From assembly GCF_024584705.1 (NCBI RefSeq), contig NZ_CP097384.1, forward strand, positions 3,162,001-3,226,000: a stretch of DNA of 64,000 bases, in the 5' to 3' direction. Of this stretch, positions 32,402 to 41,085 are shown in pieces. This DNA is from Blastopirellula sp. J2-11. GTDB taxonomy: Bacteria; Planctomycetota; Planctomycetia; Pirellulales; Pirellulaceae. The position numbers and the translations under genes were made by a program. Below the pieces are notes generated by a model. The model ran no database searches. It was not told the origin of the DNA and saw nothing but the letters and a program-made list of their open reading frames with translations. How positions within the stretch are numbered: position 1 is the first letter of the stretch; every line of letters begins with the position of its first letter.

Positions 32402-34192
32402 CTATTTGCTTGCACTACTTCGTTGTTCGGATGGCGTTACATCCTGGATACGGCCTTCCAACTTGGAAGTAACTTTGCCTCCAGATTTCTCAATAAATCT
32501 CCAAGCGGATGAGACCGTCGTCGGCTCGTGCCATTCAAAGTCAATCTTGCTACGTAAGTCGGCGAGTTCTAGCGTGTCTGTACGGGTTAGCACATTCGAA
32601 GAACAGGCGACTCGATAGATCCGGTCCGGGTCCAGGTCGGTCGAGGTGATCCTTTGGCCTAGCGGAGCGCTGAGGTCGAAGGCATACCGGCAGCCGGAAA
32701 CATGCACCATAAACTGCTTCCGTTTACTCGGACTATCCAGCAGATTCAATTCGAAAATTTTCACCAGGTCTGCTCCGGAAATATCGAAGGTAACCAAGCG
32801 GCGTTCGCTGGGACGCAACCAATTGATTAGATCGACGAGGTAGATGGATTGACCAGGTTGGAATGGAATGCCTCGAAAGTGATTCTGCGTCTGAATGGCG
32901 ATATCCGCCCCGGTCGCGTCGCGGATCGCATCACACGTCCAGTTTCCCATCGTCGTTTCCGCCTTGTCTTCCCAATTGGGAGAATCAACGGCTACGCCGA
33001 TCTTATGAGTACGATAGGCGGTTCTCGATCGCGGTTTGCGGGGACCGATAGCGGCCGTCCAGGCATCCCCTTCTTTGACAAGCCGAATCTCCTCTTGAAT
33101 GGAGCATTCGCCTTGAAACAACTTTTGGCCGTTGACCAATAGGGTGATCGGCGCGGCGAGATCTAGCAGGGAGGGTTCCGGTCGAATCGCCGCTCGGACG
33201 GTATTGCGAAGAGCAACGGAAATTTGGTTGTCCGCTTCCACCTGAGCATCGATCTCCGCAAAATTTCCGATCTCGTCGATCTCCTGAATTTCCGTCCAAT
33301 AGGCGCGACCATGAATCGGCAGATAAGCGCGGAAGGTGACCCGTTTGGGAGCTTTGACGAGACGTTGCTCGAGCGCCCAGTCCAGAACTTTTTCAGTACT
33401 GACTTCCATGGTGTTGTGTCCCACGCCGGGGACCATCCAGAGCGTTGCGTCGAAACCGAGGCGCTTCAATTCGGCGGTCAAGGGAATCGGGCCGTCTTGA
33501 GCGTAAATCGGCCAGTCGTTTGCTCCTTGCACATAAAACATCGGAACGTGCCGGAGATTCGGCATGAGGGTGATATGCTCATAGGTGGAAGCCAGTGGAA
33601 TCCCCGCCGCGAACAAATCGGGATATCGTACGCAGAGATAATGGGTGCCGCTGCCGCCCATCGATTGGCCGCTGCAAATGATACGATCCTCGTCAATCAG
33701 AAATCGCTGACAGACATCCTCGATCGCCATCATCACGTTGTTTTCGCCAACGCCTCGCCATTCAGTCGCCCTCTGCCATGGGAGGGAACCGCCTCGCTCC
33801 TCTGTTCCTAGCGGACAGAGGATAGCAATCCCGCGTTTCTCCGCTTCTCGTTTGTAAATGCCGTCTCCATACCCTGGGTGATCAAAATATTTGTTTTGAT
33901 TGCCTCCCGTCCCATGCATCGCGATAAATAACGGCACTTTTCGTTTTCCGTCATAAGCCGAAGGCAGAAACAGCCGATAAGGTTGGTCTCCTTGACCGGT
34001 TCGAGAAGGGCATGTCAGAGCCAGATCGATCGGTCCAACGACGGATTGCGAAACTTCGTTGACAGCGACCTCCTCTTTTTGAGCAAGTCCATCGGCTGCA
34101 CACGCCAACACAATCAACAGACAGGCTGAATATCGGGTTCGATGGCCAATCAAGGATGTCGGATTAGGGTGAAGTTTGGAGGGACTGTTCAT
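32402..34192 (-). CDS. Secreted esterase-like alpha/beta hydrolase fused to a 5'-nucleotidase C-terminal domain
   Basis: A 596-residue exported protein (hydrophobic segment YSACLLIVLACAADGLA). Residues about 40-280 are an alpha/beta hydrolase: VPLFIAMHGTGGNQNKYFD (oxyanion strand), GQSMGGSGTHYL (nucleophile Ser near 176), NDWPIYAQDGPIP (acid region) and VPGVGHNTME (His near 259). A linker domain follows. Residues about 405-580 match the 5'-nucleotidase C-terminal domain: ETTMGNWTCDAIRDATGADIA, WLRPSERRLVTFDISGADLVKIFE, RIYRVACSSNVL. The metallophosphoesterase domain that normally precedes it is absent. Substrate unknown. It lies downstream of the lipoprotein gene of cassette 3. Confidence 0.78.
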   Translation of the reverse strand: MNSPSKLHPNPTSLIGHRTRYSACLLIVLACAADGLAQKEEVAVNEVSQSVVGPIDLALTCPSRTGQGDQPYRLFLPSAYDGKRKVPLFIAMHGTGGNQNKYFDHPGYGDGIYKREAEKRGIAILCPLGTEERGGSLPWQRATEWRGVGENNVMMAIEDVCQRFLIDEDRIICSGQSMGGSGTHYLCVRYPDLFAAGIPLASTYEHITLMPNLRHVPMFYVQGANDWPIYAQDGPIPLTAELKRLGFDATLWMVPGVGHNTMEVSTEKVLDWALEQRLVKAPKRVTFRAYLPIHGRAYWTEIQEIDEIGNFAEIDAQVEADNQISVALRNTVRAAIRPEPSLLDLAAPITLLVNGQKLFQGECSIQEEIRLVKEGDAWTAAIGPRKPRSRTAYRTHKIGVAVDSPNWEDKAETTMGNWTCDAIRDATGADIAIQTQNHFRGIPFQPGQSIYLVDLINWLRPSERRLVTFDISGADLVKIFELNLLDSPSKRKQFMVHVSGCRYAFDLSAPLGQRITSTDLDPDRIYRVACSSNVLTRTDTLELADLRSKIDFEWHEPTTVSSAWRFIEKSGGKVTSKLEGRIQDVTPSEQRSSASK

Positions 34193-34273
34193 GGAAATGA
34201 GTTTCTCAGGAAGGACGATTAAAATTAGAAATGCCGGCGTTCAAAAACAGCGGGATCGATTCGAGCCAGGTTT

Positions 34274-34675
34274 TTATTTTTGTGGCGGCACCGCGATATC
34301 AAACGTTGAATTCTTCTCTGGGAAAACGGTCTCGGTGATGTAAACGGGAAACAGCTCTCTTACCGGTCCCCCGGTTGGTTCAGCAGTCTCATCTTGCGAA
34401 AGACTTGTGTAGCCTGTAACGCGAGCGATATAGGCCGCTGGACGAACTCCATATTCGGCGGGGATTTCGTACTTGCCATTGGTAATACGCCCCAACGAGG
34501 CTTGGCCATGCTCCCCTTTCGCCGTATCTGGTTCAAAGGAGACTTCGCCGCTAGGGACCGGTTTCCCTTTGTAGGAGACGTGGCCATTGACGGCATAACG
34601 TCCATCCACGCTTGCAGAACAACCCGCCATAAAAAATAGCAACACCGCAGTAACGCATGATCGTTTGGATGACAT
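34274..34675 (-). CDS. Carboxypeptidase-regulatory-like lipoprotein (cassette 3)
   Basis: A 133-residue protein with lipobox MAGC after a short hydrophobic segment. The mature domain reads VNGHVSYKGKPVPSGEVSFEP, GRITNGKYEIPAEYGVRPAAYIARVTGY, a transthyretin-like fold, and ends in an extended strand (NSTFDIAVPPQK). It follows the DUF1559 gene at 34842 by 166 bp. Sequence identity to the cassette 2 lipoprotein is low, although the upstream DUF1559 leaders are almost identical. Confidence 0.82.
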   Translation of the reverse strand: MSSKRSCVTAVLLFFMAGCSASVDGRYAVNGHVSYKGKPVPSGEVSFEPDTAKGEHGQASLGRITNGKYEIPAEYGVRPAAYIARVTGYTSLSQDETAEPTGGPVRELFPVYITETVFPEKNSTFDIAVPPQK

Positions 34676-34841
34676 GATTTATACCCAAGGTTGAGAAATA
34701 GGCGCCTTGTTGGATTCGAAATTTTGAATATGGATTAAGTACTTTGACGAACCGTGTCAGGCGAAGCGTAGTCAGTCATGCATCGCCGTACTTAACGCGA
34801 CGACGCATAACGGTCTTTTCTTGCAGAGACGGAAGTAGCGA

Positions 34842-35861
34842 CTAACGAGCGAAACCGCCAATCGGCAGCCCATCATCCCGGGCGCCGAGCGTGCGATAAA
34901 TGCTGATATCCATCGTTTCAGGGGCAAAGTGAACGGATCCGTCGGCCAGCGTGAAATTGGCGCCGCCAGGATGATGGCTCCCGAACATGACGGTAAAGTA
35001 ATCGAAAGTCGAGATGTAAGGATCCGCTGATGACAAGGTGTCATACGGCTTTAGCCCATTAATCGGCTTCACCGTCGCTGCGAACGCCGCTCCAAGTAAA
35101 CTTGATGTGGTCTGCATGCCGGACGCCCAACTCATTCCGATTACTTCCGAGCCGCTCGGATTATTGCGCTGAAGTGGATGGTATCTCGTTTCCCCGACCA
35201 TGAAGACATTGCTCGTTCCATCGGTAAGTTGAGCGAATTTAACGCCTGAATTGTTCGAGAAGATCCCGTTGTAGTAGAGCATGCGCGAAGCTCCTGATCC
35301 GGATCGACAACATCGGCAGGCAGACTGGTAGACTCCTGCGCTGCCGCTAGAAACGGAACCTCCTCCGCTGACGCCGTAATAATTGCAATTGGGAAGTCCA
35401 CTACTCGAATTTGGATCCGAGGGACACTCGTACTTCGTATTGGGCGTCCATTGCAAATTCGGGTTTCCCGAGGTGAATCCTGCGGCCGTCGATGCATTTG
35501 CGGAACTATAAAATCTTGCGCCGAAGTCAAATGCGTCATGTAATGCCGAATCTTCCATGAAGGGAAGCAGCAACACGGACCACGGCGCTCGTGAATCGGC
35601 GGCATTGCCGCTTCCGCTGCCGCAGTTAACAGAAGGATCGCCAGAAACGGGGGTGATGCCGCCCGAAGGAAAAGTGAGATGCGTGTCGTGATAGTTGTGT
35701 AAGGCTAAACCCAACTGTTTCAGGTTGTTGGTGCAACTCATTCGCCGAGCCGCTTCTCGCGCTTGCTGCACGGCCGGCAACAGCAGCGCGATCAATACGC
35801 CGATGATCGCGATCACGACGAGCAATTCGACCAGTGTAAAACCTTGTCTTGTGGTGCGCAT
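34842..35861 (-). CDS. DUF1559 domain protein (cassette 3)
   Basis: A 339-residue protein with prepilin-type N-terminus [20 protein letters not shown] and the C-terminal motif [20 protein letters not shown]. The centre is Ser/Gly/Cys-rich ([36 protein letters not shown]), unlike its neighbour at 31248. AGGAGGT precedes the ATG. It lies 58 bp downstream of the FecR-like gene, in the order sigma, FecR-like, DUF1559, lipoprotein. Confidence 0.92.
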   Translation of the reverse strand: MRTTRQGFTLVELLVVIAIIGVLIALLLPAVQQAREAARRMSCTNNLKQLGLALHNYHDTHLTFPSGGITPVSGDPSVNCGSGSGNAADSRAPWSVLLLPFMEDSALHDAFDFGARFYSSANASTAAGFTSGNPNLQWTPNTKYECPSDPNSSSGLPNCNYYGVSGGGSVSSGSAGVYQSACRCCRSGSGASRMLYYNGIFSNNSGVKFAQLTDGTSNVFMVGETRYHPLQRNNPSGSEVIGMSWASGMQTTSSLLGAAFAATVKPINGLKPYDTLSSADPYISTFDYFTVMFGSHHPGGANFTLADGSVHFAPETMDISIYRTLGARDDGLPIGGFAR

Positions 35862-35932
35862 GTGCGTCGACCTCCTGAGTAGAGTAGCGGTAATAAAAAT
35901 CGATAGTTATGAATTCTGATTATTTATCGAGC
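35738..35932 (-). repeat. Duplicated segment, copy 1 (partner 32096-32289)
   Basis: Start of the DUF1559 gene, its 59-bp leader and the last codons of the intact FecR-like gene; nearly identical to the second copy 3.6 kb away. This copy is probably the parental arrangement because the gene upstream of it is whole. Confidence 0.9.
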
Positions 35933-37326
35933 GGCGTCACAACGATGCCATACATATTGGTTCCGTTATGATCGCCATACTCGGGCTTCGGCAGATCATA
36001 TTCGCGAATATCGACCCCTCCCAGCGTGATCACGCCGGGCTCTTCGATTTTGCGAGCCCAGACCCGAAAGTTGCTGTCGATGCTATGATTGGGACCGACG
36101 GCCAAGCTGCATTTTTGATGGATGAAATTACCGTCATGCAAATAGGGACCTTCATCCATCCCAACTTTGTAGCCGGTATCGACGAAGTCGCGCGACAGCC
36201 ACTGGGGGACGTACATGCACTCGGTGTAGAGCACATAGACCATCGCCGGTTTGCGCAGCTTGAGATCGATTCGCAGCGCCGCTTCGTGAAAGCGGTCGTC
36301 GTTCATCGTCATGACGTATTCGGCATTCCGCAAAAACGGAGGGATGCCGTTTGGACCAAGGCTGTTCCATTCATGTTGGCGATCAACGTAGGCGACGGCG
36401 TCTTCGCCAAAGCCGTTGGGCGCCACATGATAAAACGCGTAGACCGAATCATCGTTCACGTTGTCGGTGACCGACTCGATGACGTTATCGGCGAGCGTCG
36501 TATGGTTAATGTCGCGATCATTCGGAAATAATCCGGCCAAGACCGTCGGCAAGCGTGAGATCGCTCCCTCGCCGTCAATCCGGACGGCGTCTCCCGTACG
36601 CAGCACATGCGTCTGGCTGCGGCGCGACAGGTTCAATTGACCTTGAAAGACGGCGATGTTGTCGGCTTGACCCACCAACGAGACGAGTCCAAAACGTCCT
36701 CCTTGATCGTTGATGCGGCAGTGAGGAGTTTCGATCGTGATCGGCTCCGATTTCTCTTGGGCGTTCGCGATCAAGCGACCTGAGATCAAACGGACGTAGT
36801 TGCGCGAAATAATTTCCATTTCGGCGGGACCATCAACAACCAGGTCAACGCCCGAAAGCAACGAAAAACCGACCGTACCGTCACTGAAGGTAATGCGCTG
36901 GCCCGGGGGAATTTGCGTTTCATACTCGGGAGTGCCGGTGATCTTCAAATCGCTGGCGGTCGAGAAAATTCGTCGCGCCACATGCGACGGCTCCCCCTTT
37001 GAGGATGGAAACGACCAAAGCAGGATGAGCGACAAGCCAACCAGCAAACTACAAGCCAGCGCCGCTGTCGCCGCGATCAGCCCATAGGATGAATGTCGCG
37101 CCGGCTTTGCAACGCGATCGGCGTCCCACTCAACCAGTGCGCCCAAAGTTGCGTTTAGCCCGCTGTGCGCTACGTAATACTGCAAGACGTCGTCATCGGT
37201 CTCAAGCAAATGATTCAGCGTGCGCCAATCTTCCTCGGTCCCTAACTCGCCGAGGCAACGACCGACCAGTTGGGCGATTTCGGAGGAAATTGGAGAGCGC
37301 GAATTGTCCGAGCGATCGACGCTCAT
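35920..37326 (-). CDS. FecR-like membrane protein, probable anti-sigma factor
   Basis: A 468-residue single-pass protein. Residues 1-80 are cytoplasmic and helical (ISSEIAQLVGRCLGELGTEEDW), as in anti-sigma domains; a membrane helix spans about 82-105 (GLIAATAALACSLLVGLSLI). The periplasmic part begins with a FecR-like beta domain (about 150-260: RITFSDGTVGFSLLSGVDLVVDG, IETPHCRINDQGGRFGLV) and continues with about 200 residues resembling a beta-sandwich (AALRIDLKLRKPAMVYVLYTE) that ends YGIVVTPLDK. The start codon overlaps the sigma stop (ATGA), indicating translational coupling. It is expected to restrain the adjacent ECF factor until a signal arrives; the signal is unknown. Confidence 0.85.
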   Translation of the reverse strand: MSVDRSDNSRSPISSEIAQLVGRCLGELGTEEDWRTLNHLLETDDDVLQYYVAHSGLNATLGALVEWDADRVAKPARHSSYGLIAATAALACSLLVGLSLILLWSFPSSKGEPSHVARRIFSTASDLKITGTPEYETQIPPGQRITFSDGTVGFSLLSGVDLVVDGPAEMEIISRNYVRLISGRLIANAQEKSEPITIETPHCRINDQGGRFGLVSLVGQADNIAVFQGQLNLSRRSQTHVLRTGDAVRIDGEGAISRLPTVLAGLFPNDRDINHTTLADNVIESVTDNVNDDSVYAFYHVAPNGFGEDAVAYVDRQHEWNSLGPNGIPPFLRNAEYVMTMNDDRFHEAALRIDLKLRKPAMVYVLYTECMYVPQWLSRDFVDTGYKVGMDEGPYLHDGNFIHQKCSLAVGPNHSIDSNFRVWARKIEEPGVITLGGVDIREYDLPKPEYGDHNGTNMYGIVVTPLDK

Positions 37327-37862
37327 ACTAGGATACCTATCGAAGCGGATTGTTTTTGCACGCAAGCCAGCAGCCGCTCGCGAATGCGATGAATCTTGAC
37401 GTACAGCGTGTTCGGTTGAATTTGCATTTCTTTGGCGACCGCCAACACGTCTAAGCGGCCATCGTAAAACCGACTGACCAAATCTCGCTGCGGCAGCGGC
37501 AGTTTTTGGAGACAGCTGCGCAGTAAGGTCAGCTGGTCGTCGACAAGATGCTGTTGGGCGTCGATCGAAGCGACGACGCGCTGCAGCGCGTCGTCTGACA
37601 ATTGCGTTGGCGCTCGCGACTGTTTGCGATAGTGCATTAACACTTGGATTCGAGCGAAGGCCCGCATCCAAGTCAGAAAGTTGAGGTCGGGATTGTATTG
37701 CGACCGTTTCTCCCACAGCGCCAGCGAAACCTCTTGCATTACGTCTTCGGCTTGGGCCCGGTTGGGGACGAGTGAGACGACATAGTGCAAGATCCGCCCG
37801 TGGTAGGTGGTTAAGAGACGAATGAAGTCTTCGTCGGTCAACGTTTGGTCATCGTGCGACAT
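37323..37862 (-). CDS. ECF-type RNA polymerase sigma factor
   Basis: A 179-residue sigma factor. Region 2: FIRLLTTYHGRILHYVVSLV, AQAEDVMQEVSLALWEKRSQY and FLTWMRAFARIQVLMHYRK; region 4: LPLPQRDLVSRFYDGRLDVLAVAKEMQIQPNTLYVKIHRIRERL (read in two parts, the second helix being NTLYVKIHRI). This resembles the planctomycete/verrucomicrobial sigma family encoded with FecR-like proteins. ATG at 37862; an upstream TTG is less likely. It heads the sigma, FecR-like, DUF1559, lipoprotein series and probably controls it. Target promoters were not identified. Confidence 0.9.
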   Translation of the reverse strand: MSHDDQTLTDEDFIRLLTTYHGRILHYVVSLVPNRAQAEDVMQEVSLALWEKRSQYNPDLNFLTWMRAFARIQVLMHYRKQSRAPTQLSDDALQRVVASIDAQQHLVDDQLTLLRSCLQKLPLPQRDLVSRFYDGRLDVLAVAKEMQIQPNTLYVKIHRIRERLLACVQKQSASIGILV

Positions 37863-37981
37863 GAAAGCCAGGTCCGGCAAGGAGTTGACGTGAGGAGCGT
37901 CGGTCTCGCCTTACTATCTACAGAAATGGGCCGCACCTTACAAAGATTCTTCCAACTCGACCGAAATTTTTCTTGATGCGC

Positions 37982-38019
37982 AAAAAAGAGCGCGGTCTCC
38001 CAATAGAGAGACCGCGCTC
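37982..38019 (-). terminator. Rho-independent terminator after the Gfo/Idh/MocA gene
   Basis: A perfect 12-bp stem GAGCGCGGTCTC / GAGACCGCGCTC with an 8-nt loop, followed on the minus strand by six T. Confidence 0.88.
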
Positions 38020-38086
38020 GTTGGTTCAGAAAGCTCGGTGAAATAAGGGGTTAACGTGATTTCACCCCGACTTTCGTTCAGAATGG

Positions 38087-39439
38087 CTAGACCTTCCAGC
38101 CGTTGCGATATTCCTTGGTGAGCAATGCGTTGGCCTGGGGAGAGTTAGTCGCTTGCAGCTTCGCAGCGTCCCAGTCGAGTTTTTCGCCAACTCGATGCGC
38201 AACATTGCCCAGCAGATTGTGCTCGATCAGTGCGCCGGAATAAGCGAAGTTACAAAGCGTTTCGCCGCCGGTTTTCGCCGCTTGAATCCACTCTTGATAG
38301 TGACCGAGACTTGGCGCGATGGTCTGTGCCGGCGGTTGGAAGTCTTGAAACTTATCGGCAGGAGCGAGGACCACTTTGCCATAGTCGGCGACCAAGACGC
38401 CTTGCGGGCCTACAAAAGCGACGCCGATCGACCAGTCGTTGATCTTCGTCGCATCCCCAACCAACGGCTGCAGGTAATCGCTGCGGCGCTGCATCCCTTC
38501 GGGACCGTGATACCAGACGACCTTGGTAGGCGCGGCCCAGTTCGGGTTCCCTTCGCGAGCCGGATGCTCCCAGGTCACCTGCTGCCACGGCGGACAGGCG
38601 ATCTCATCAGCAGCGGGGCCTTCCGAAACGACGCTCGTCGGGCGATGCAAGCCGAGCGCCCAATAGGGCAAGTCAATCAAATGGCTTCCCATATCACCGA
38701 GCACGCCATTGCCAAACTCCCAGCGACGATTCCAGTTGAGATTGCCCCCCTTCCAATACTGCGTATTGTAAGGACGCATCGCGGCTGGTCCCAACCAGAC
38801 GTCCCAGTCAAACCCGGCCGGCGTTGTTTCTTGTTTTAGTACGGCGGTCTCGACTGGATTGATGGTGCGACTGCACCAAACGTGCGCTTCGGTCACCGGG
38901 CCGATCGCGCCTGACTGAATCAGCTCGACGGCGCGGCGATAGTTGTTGGTCGCATGAATCTGCGTCCCCATCTGCGTGGCGATCTTGCCCTGGTTGGCCA
39001 GATAGACCTCCTGCATCAGTCGAGCTTCTTGCACGGTATGAGCGAGCGGCTTTTCGCAGTAGACATGCTTACCGGCCCGCATCGCCGCTACGGCCGCCGG
39101 CGTATGATGATGATCGGCCGTGCTGATCACCACGGCGTCGATCCCGCTCTCTTGCAGCAGATCACGCCAGTCGCTGAAGGTCTTTGTACCCGGCAGAACG
39201 GCGCTTACGCTTTCCATCGCGTCGGGATTGGTGTCGCAAAAAGCATAGATATTTTCGCCGGCGACTCCTTTCAGATTTGCCCCTCCACGTCCACCGGCGC
39301 CGATGATGCCGATGTTCAGCTTCTCTTTGCTGGGCGTCTCAGCCCCTGAGACATACAGGCTTGGCCCCAGCGTGGCGGCGGCGGCGGTGATGGCCGCCGT
39401 CGATTGAAGAAAAGCGCGCCGCGAACTGTTTTTCGCCAT
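38087..39439 (-). CDS. Gfo/Idh/MocA-family oxidoreductase, Tat-exported
   Basis: A 450-residue NAD(P)-dependent oxidoreductase. The N-terminus SSRRAFLQSTAAITAAAATL is a twin-arginine-type signal. The Rossmann fold follows (IGIIGAGGRGGANLKG), then VVISTADHHHTPAAVAAMRAGKHVYCEKPLAHT with the conserved Glu-Lys-Pro, and the substrate-binding C-terminal domain (WRWEFGNG-like segment, GDMGSHLIDLPYWALGL). AGGGAA precedes the ATG at 39439. Planctomycetes have large families of such exported dehydrogenases, thought to act on sugars; substrate unknown. Apparently monocistronic. Confidence 0.92.
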   Translation of the reverse strand: MAKNSSRRAFLQSTAAITAAAATLGPSLYVSGAETPSKEKLNIGIIGAGGRGGANLKGVAGENIYAFCDTNPDAMESVSAVLPGTKTFSDWRDLLQESGIDAVVISTADHHHTPAAVAAMRAGKHVYCEKPLAHTVQEARLMQEVYLANQGKIATQMGTQIHATNNYRRAVELIQSGAIGPVTEAHVWCSRTINPVETAVLKQETTPAGFDWDVWLGPAAMRPYNTQYWKGGNLNWNRRWEFGNGVLGDMGSHLIDLPYWALGLHRPTSVVSEGPAADEIACPPWQQVTWEHPAREGNPNWAAPTKVVWYHGPEGMQRRSDYLQPLVGDATKINDWSIGVAFVGPQGVLVADYGKVVLAPADKFQDFQPPAQTIAPSLGHYQEWIQAAKTGGETLCNFAYSGALIEHNLLGNVAHRVGEKLDWDAAKLQATNSPQANALLTKEYRNGWKV

Positions 39440-39708
39440 GAGAGTTCCCTTGAGATAGGTAAGGAGCCCCGCCGCTGACTGCCGACAATCATTCGCGACG
39501 CTCAGCTGCATGGGGAGGATGGGAAGGAGGTAGGAAGTTTGGAAATCGCCAGCCAAGCGCAAGGGGCCAACTTTCCCTGGGTCATCCTAAACCACCAGGA
39601 AAAACCAGGCTTTGCACCAGCTTGCCGCAACTAATGAGATATTCGCATGTCAGTAGGCGCGATGCTAGACTGGGGACTTCTCTCGTGTCCCTCCGGAGTT
39701 CCTGCCCA

Positions 39709-40683
39709 ATGCTTGCGTCTCTGTCGAATGGCCTCCTTTGGCTCGCCGCACTGACACTATTTTTTCAGCTCCCTTACAGCGCTCAAGGTAAAGAACCAGC
39801 GGCCAACGTGCGAACGGTTCGTCTGCTGACGATCGGCAATAGCTTCGCCGATAATGCTTGCACGTATCTGCCAGAGATGTTTCAGGCCGATCCAACCGTC
39901 AATCTCGTCTTGAAGAAAGCAAATCTTGGCGGCTGCTCACTTGAGCGACACTGGAACAACGCGGTGGCGGCGGTATCCGGTCAAGAGGGAAAAAAATATC
40001 AACTACTCCGCAACGGCAAAAAGGAATCGGCGTCGTTGCAACAAATGCTGATCGCTGAGCCATGGGACGTGGTCACGCTGCAGCAAGTGAGCAGTAACAG
40101 TTGGAGACTTGAGACCTATCATCCCTATGGGGACAATCTGGTCGCGCTGATCGGTAAAAATGCGCCGCAAGCGAAGATCGCGTTTCATCAGACTTGGGCC
40201 TACCGCATCGACGCTCCTTTGCTGTCGCAATGGAAGATCTCGCAAGCGGAGATGTACGAGCAGCTTACCCAGGCCTACGGACAAGTCGCCGAAAAATTTC
40301 AGGCGCCGGTCATTCCTTCTGGCGCCGCCATCCAAGCCTACCGTCAGCGTGCGGATCGGCAGTACGTAGTGGACAAAGATTTCAACTTCCAATCTCCTCC
40401 GGCTAAGGGATTGCCGAGGCAAGAGAATTCGCTGGTCGTCGGCTGGTCTCGAAACCAAGGAACTGGGAAGCTTAAGCTGGATCCCAAACATATGAACAAA
40501 CGTGGAAAATATCTGCTCGGCGCCGTCTGGTTCGAAGCATTGACCGGTCATGATATCCGGAAGAATGGCTTTGCACCGAAAGGGATACCGGCCGATGAAC
40601 TGAGAGTGCTGCAGGAAATCGCCCACGACACGGTCGCTAGTTTCCCGCAGCCAGCCGTTTCACTCCATGCTTTGCAACCATAA
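39709..40683 (+). CDS. DUF4886 SGNH/GDSL-like secreted hydrolase
   Basis: A 324-residue exported protein with signal peptide MLASLSNGLLWLAALTLFF. The DUF4886/SGNH core starts LLTIGNSFADNACTYLPEMF, with Ser in GNSF as nucleophile of block I; block II is in KKANLGGCSLERH, block III in VVTLQQVSSNSW (the Asn position is Gln-Gln here) and the catalytic His may be in DPKHMNKRGKYL (block V). GGAG lies about 10 bp before the ATG at 39709. It probably hydrolyses an ester of a polysaccharide; substrate unknown. It is divergent from the Gfo/Idh gene. Confidence 0.8.
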   Translation: MLASLSNGLLWLAALTLFFQLPYSAQGKEPAANVRTVRLLTIGNSFADNACTYLPEMFQADPTVNLVLKKANLGGCSLERHWNNAVAAVSGQEGKKYQLLRNGKKESASLQQMLIAEPWDVVTLQQVSSNSWRLETYHPYGDNLVALIGKNAPQAKIAFHQTWAYRIDAPLLSQWKISQAEMYEQLTQAYGQVAEKFQAPVIPSGAAIQAYRQRADRQYVVDKDFNFQSPPAKGLPRQENSLVVGWSRNQGTGKLKLDPKHMNKRGKYLLGAVWFEALTGHDIRKNGFAPKGIPADELRVLQEIAHDTVASFPQPAVSLHALQP

Positions 40684-41085
40684 GATGCGGGCTCACGCCG
40701 GTTGACCATTTGTCGTTGAACGTCAGATTCAAATCCCCCCCTCTGGATCGCATGTCGCCGGGCAAAAAGCTGCGTATTTTGCGTAAATTGCCGTTCCGTC
40801 TTGGCCGACGGTAATTACCATAGCAATCGAGGCATTGATTGCCGCGACGCTGAACGTGAAATCGTCGGATACGGTCTTGAAGAAGTATCCGCAGAAACGG
40901 CCAGCCGAAGTTTATTTGCACGATTCGATAAGAGCGCATGGGAAGATGTGTTCTAGCGTCGGATCGTGTGAAGTTTCTGAAGAGTCTTCTGCGCGGGGAC
41001 TCCGATCCAATTCGTTTTTCTGCCGCTGTGATTGCGAAAACGAATCGATTGGATTCCAAATTTATCCGTAGCAAAGGTAGCGCTC
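40684..41085. other. Intergenic region of 400 bp, no feature recognised
   Basis: Between the DUF4886 gene and the formyltransferase-like gene. Open frames on both strands have no ribosome-binding site or recognisable content. No terminator-like hairpin with a T tract was seen. Confidence 0.4.

Noticed and set aside
40637-41074. Minus-strand 145-codon frame between the DUF4886 and formyltransferase genes
   Set aside because: It overlaps the 3' end of the DUF4886 gene, has no ribosome-binding site and no recognisable domain.
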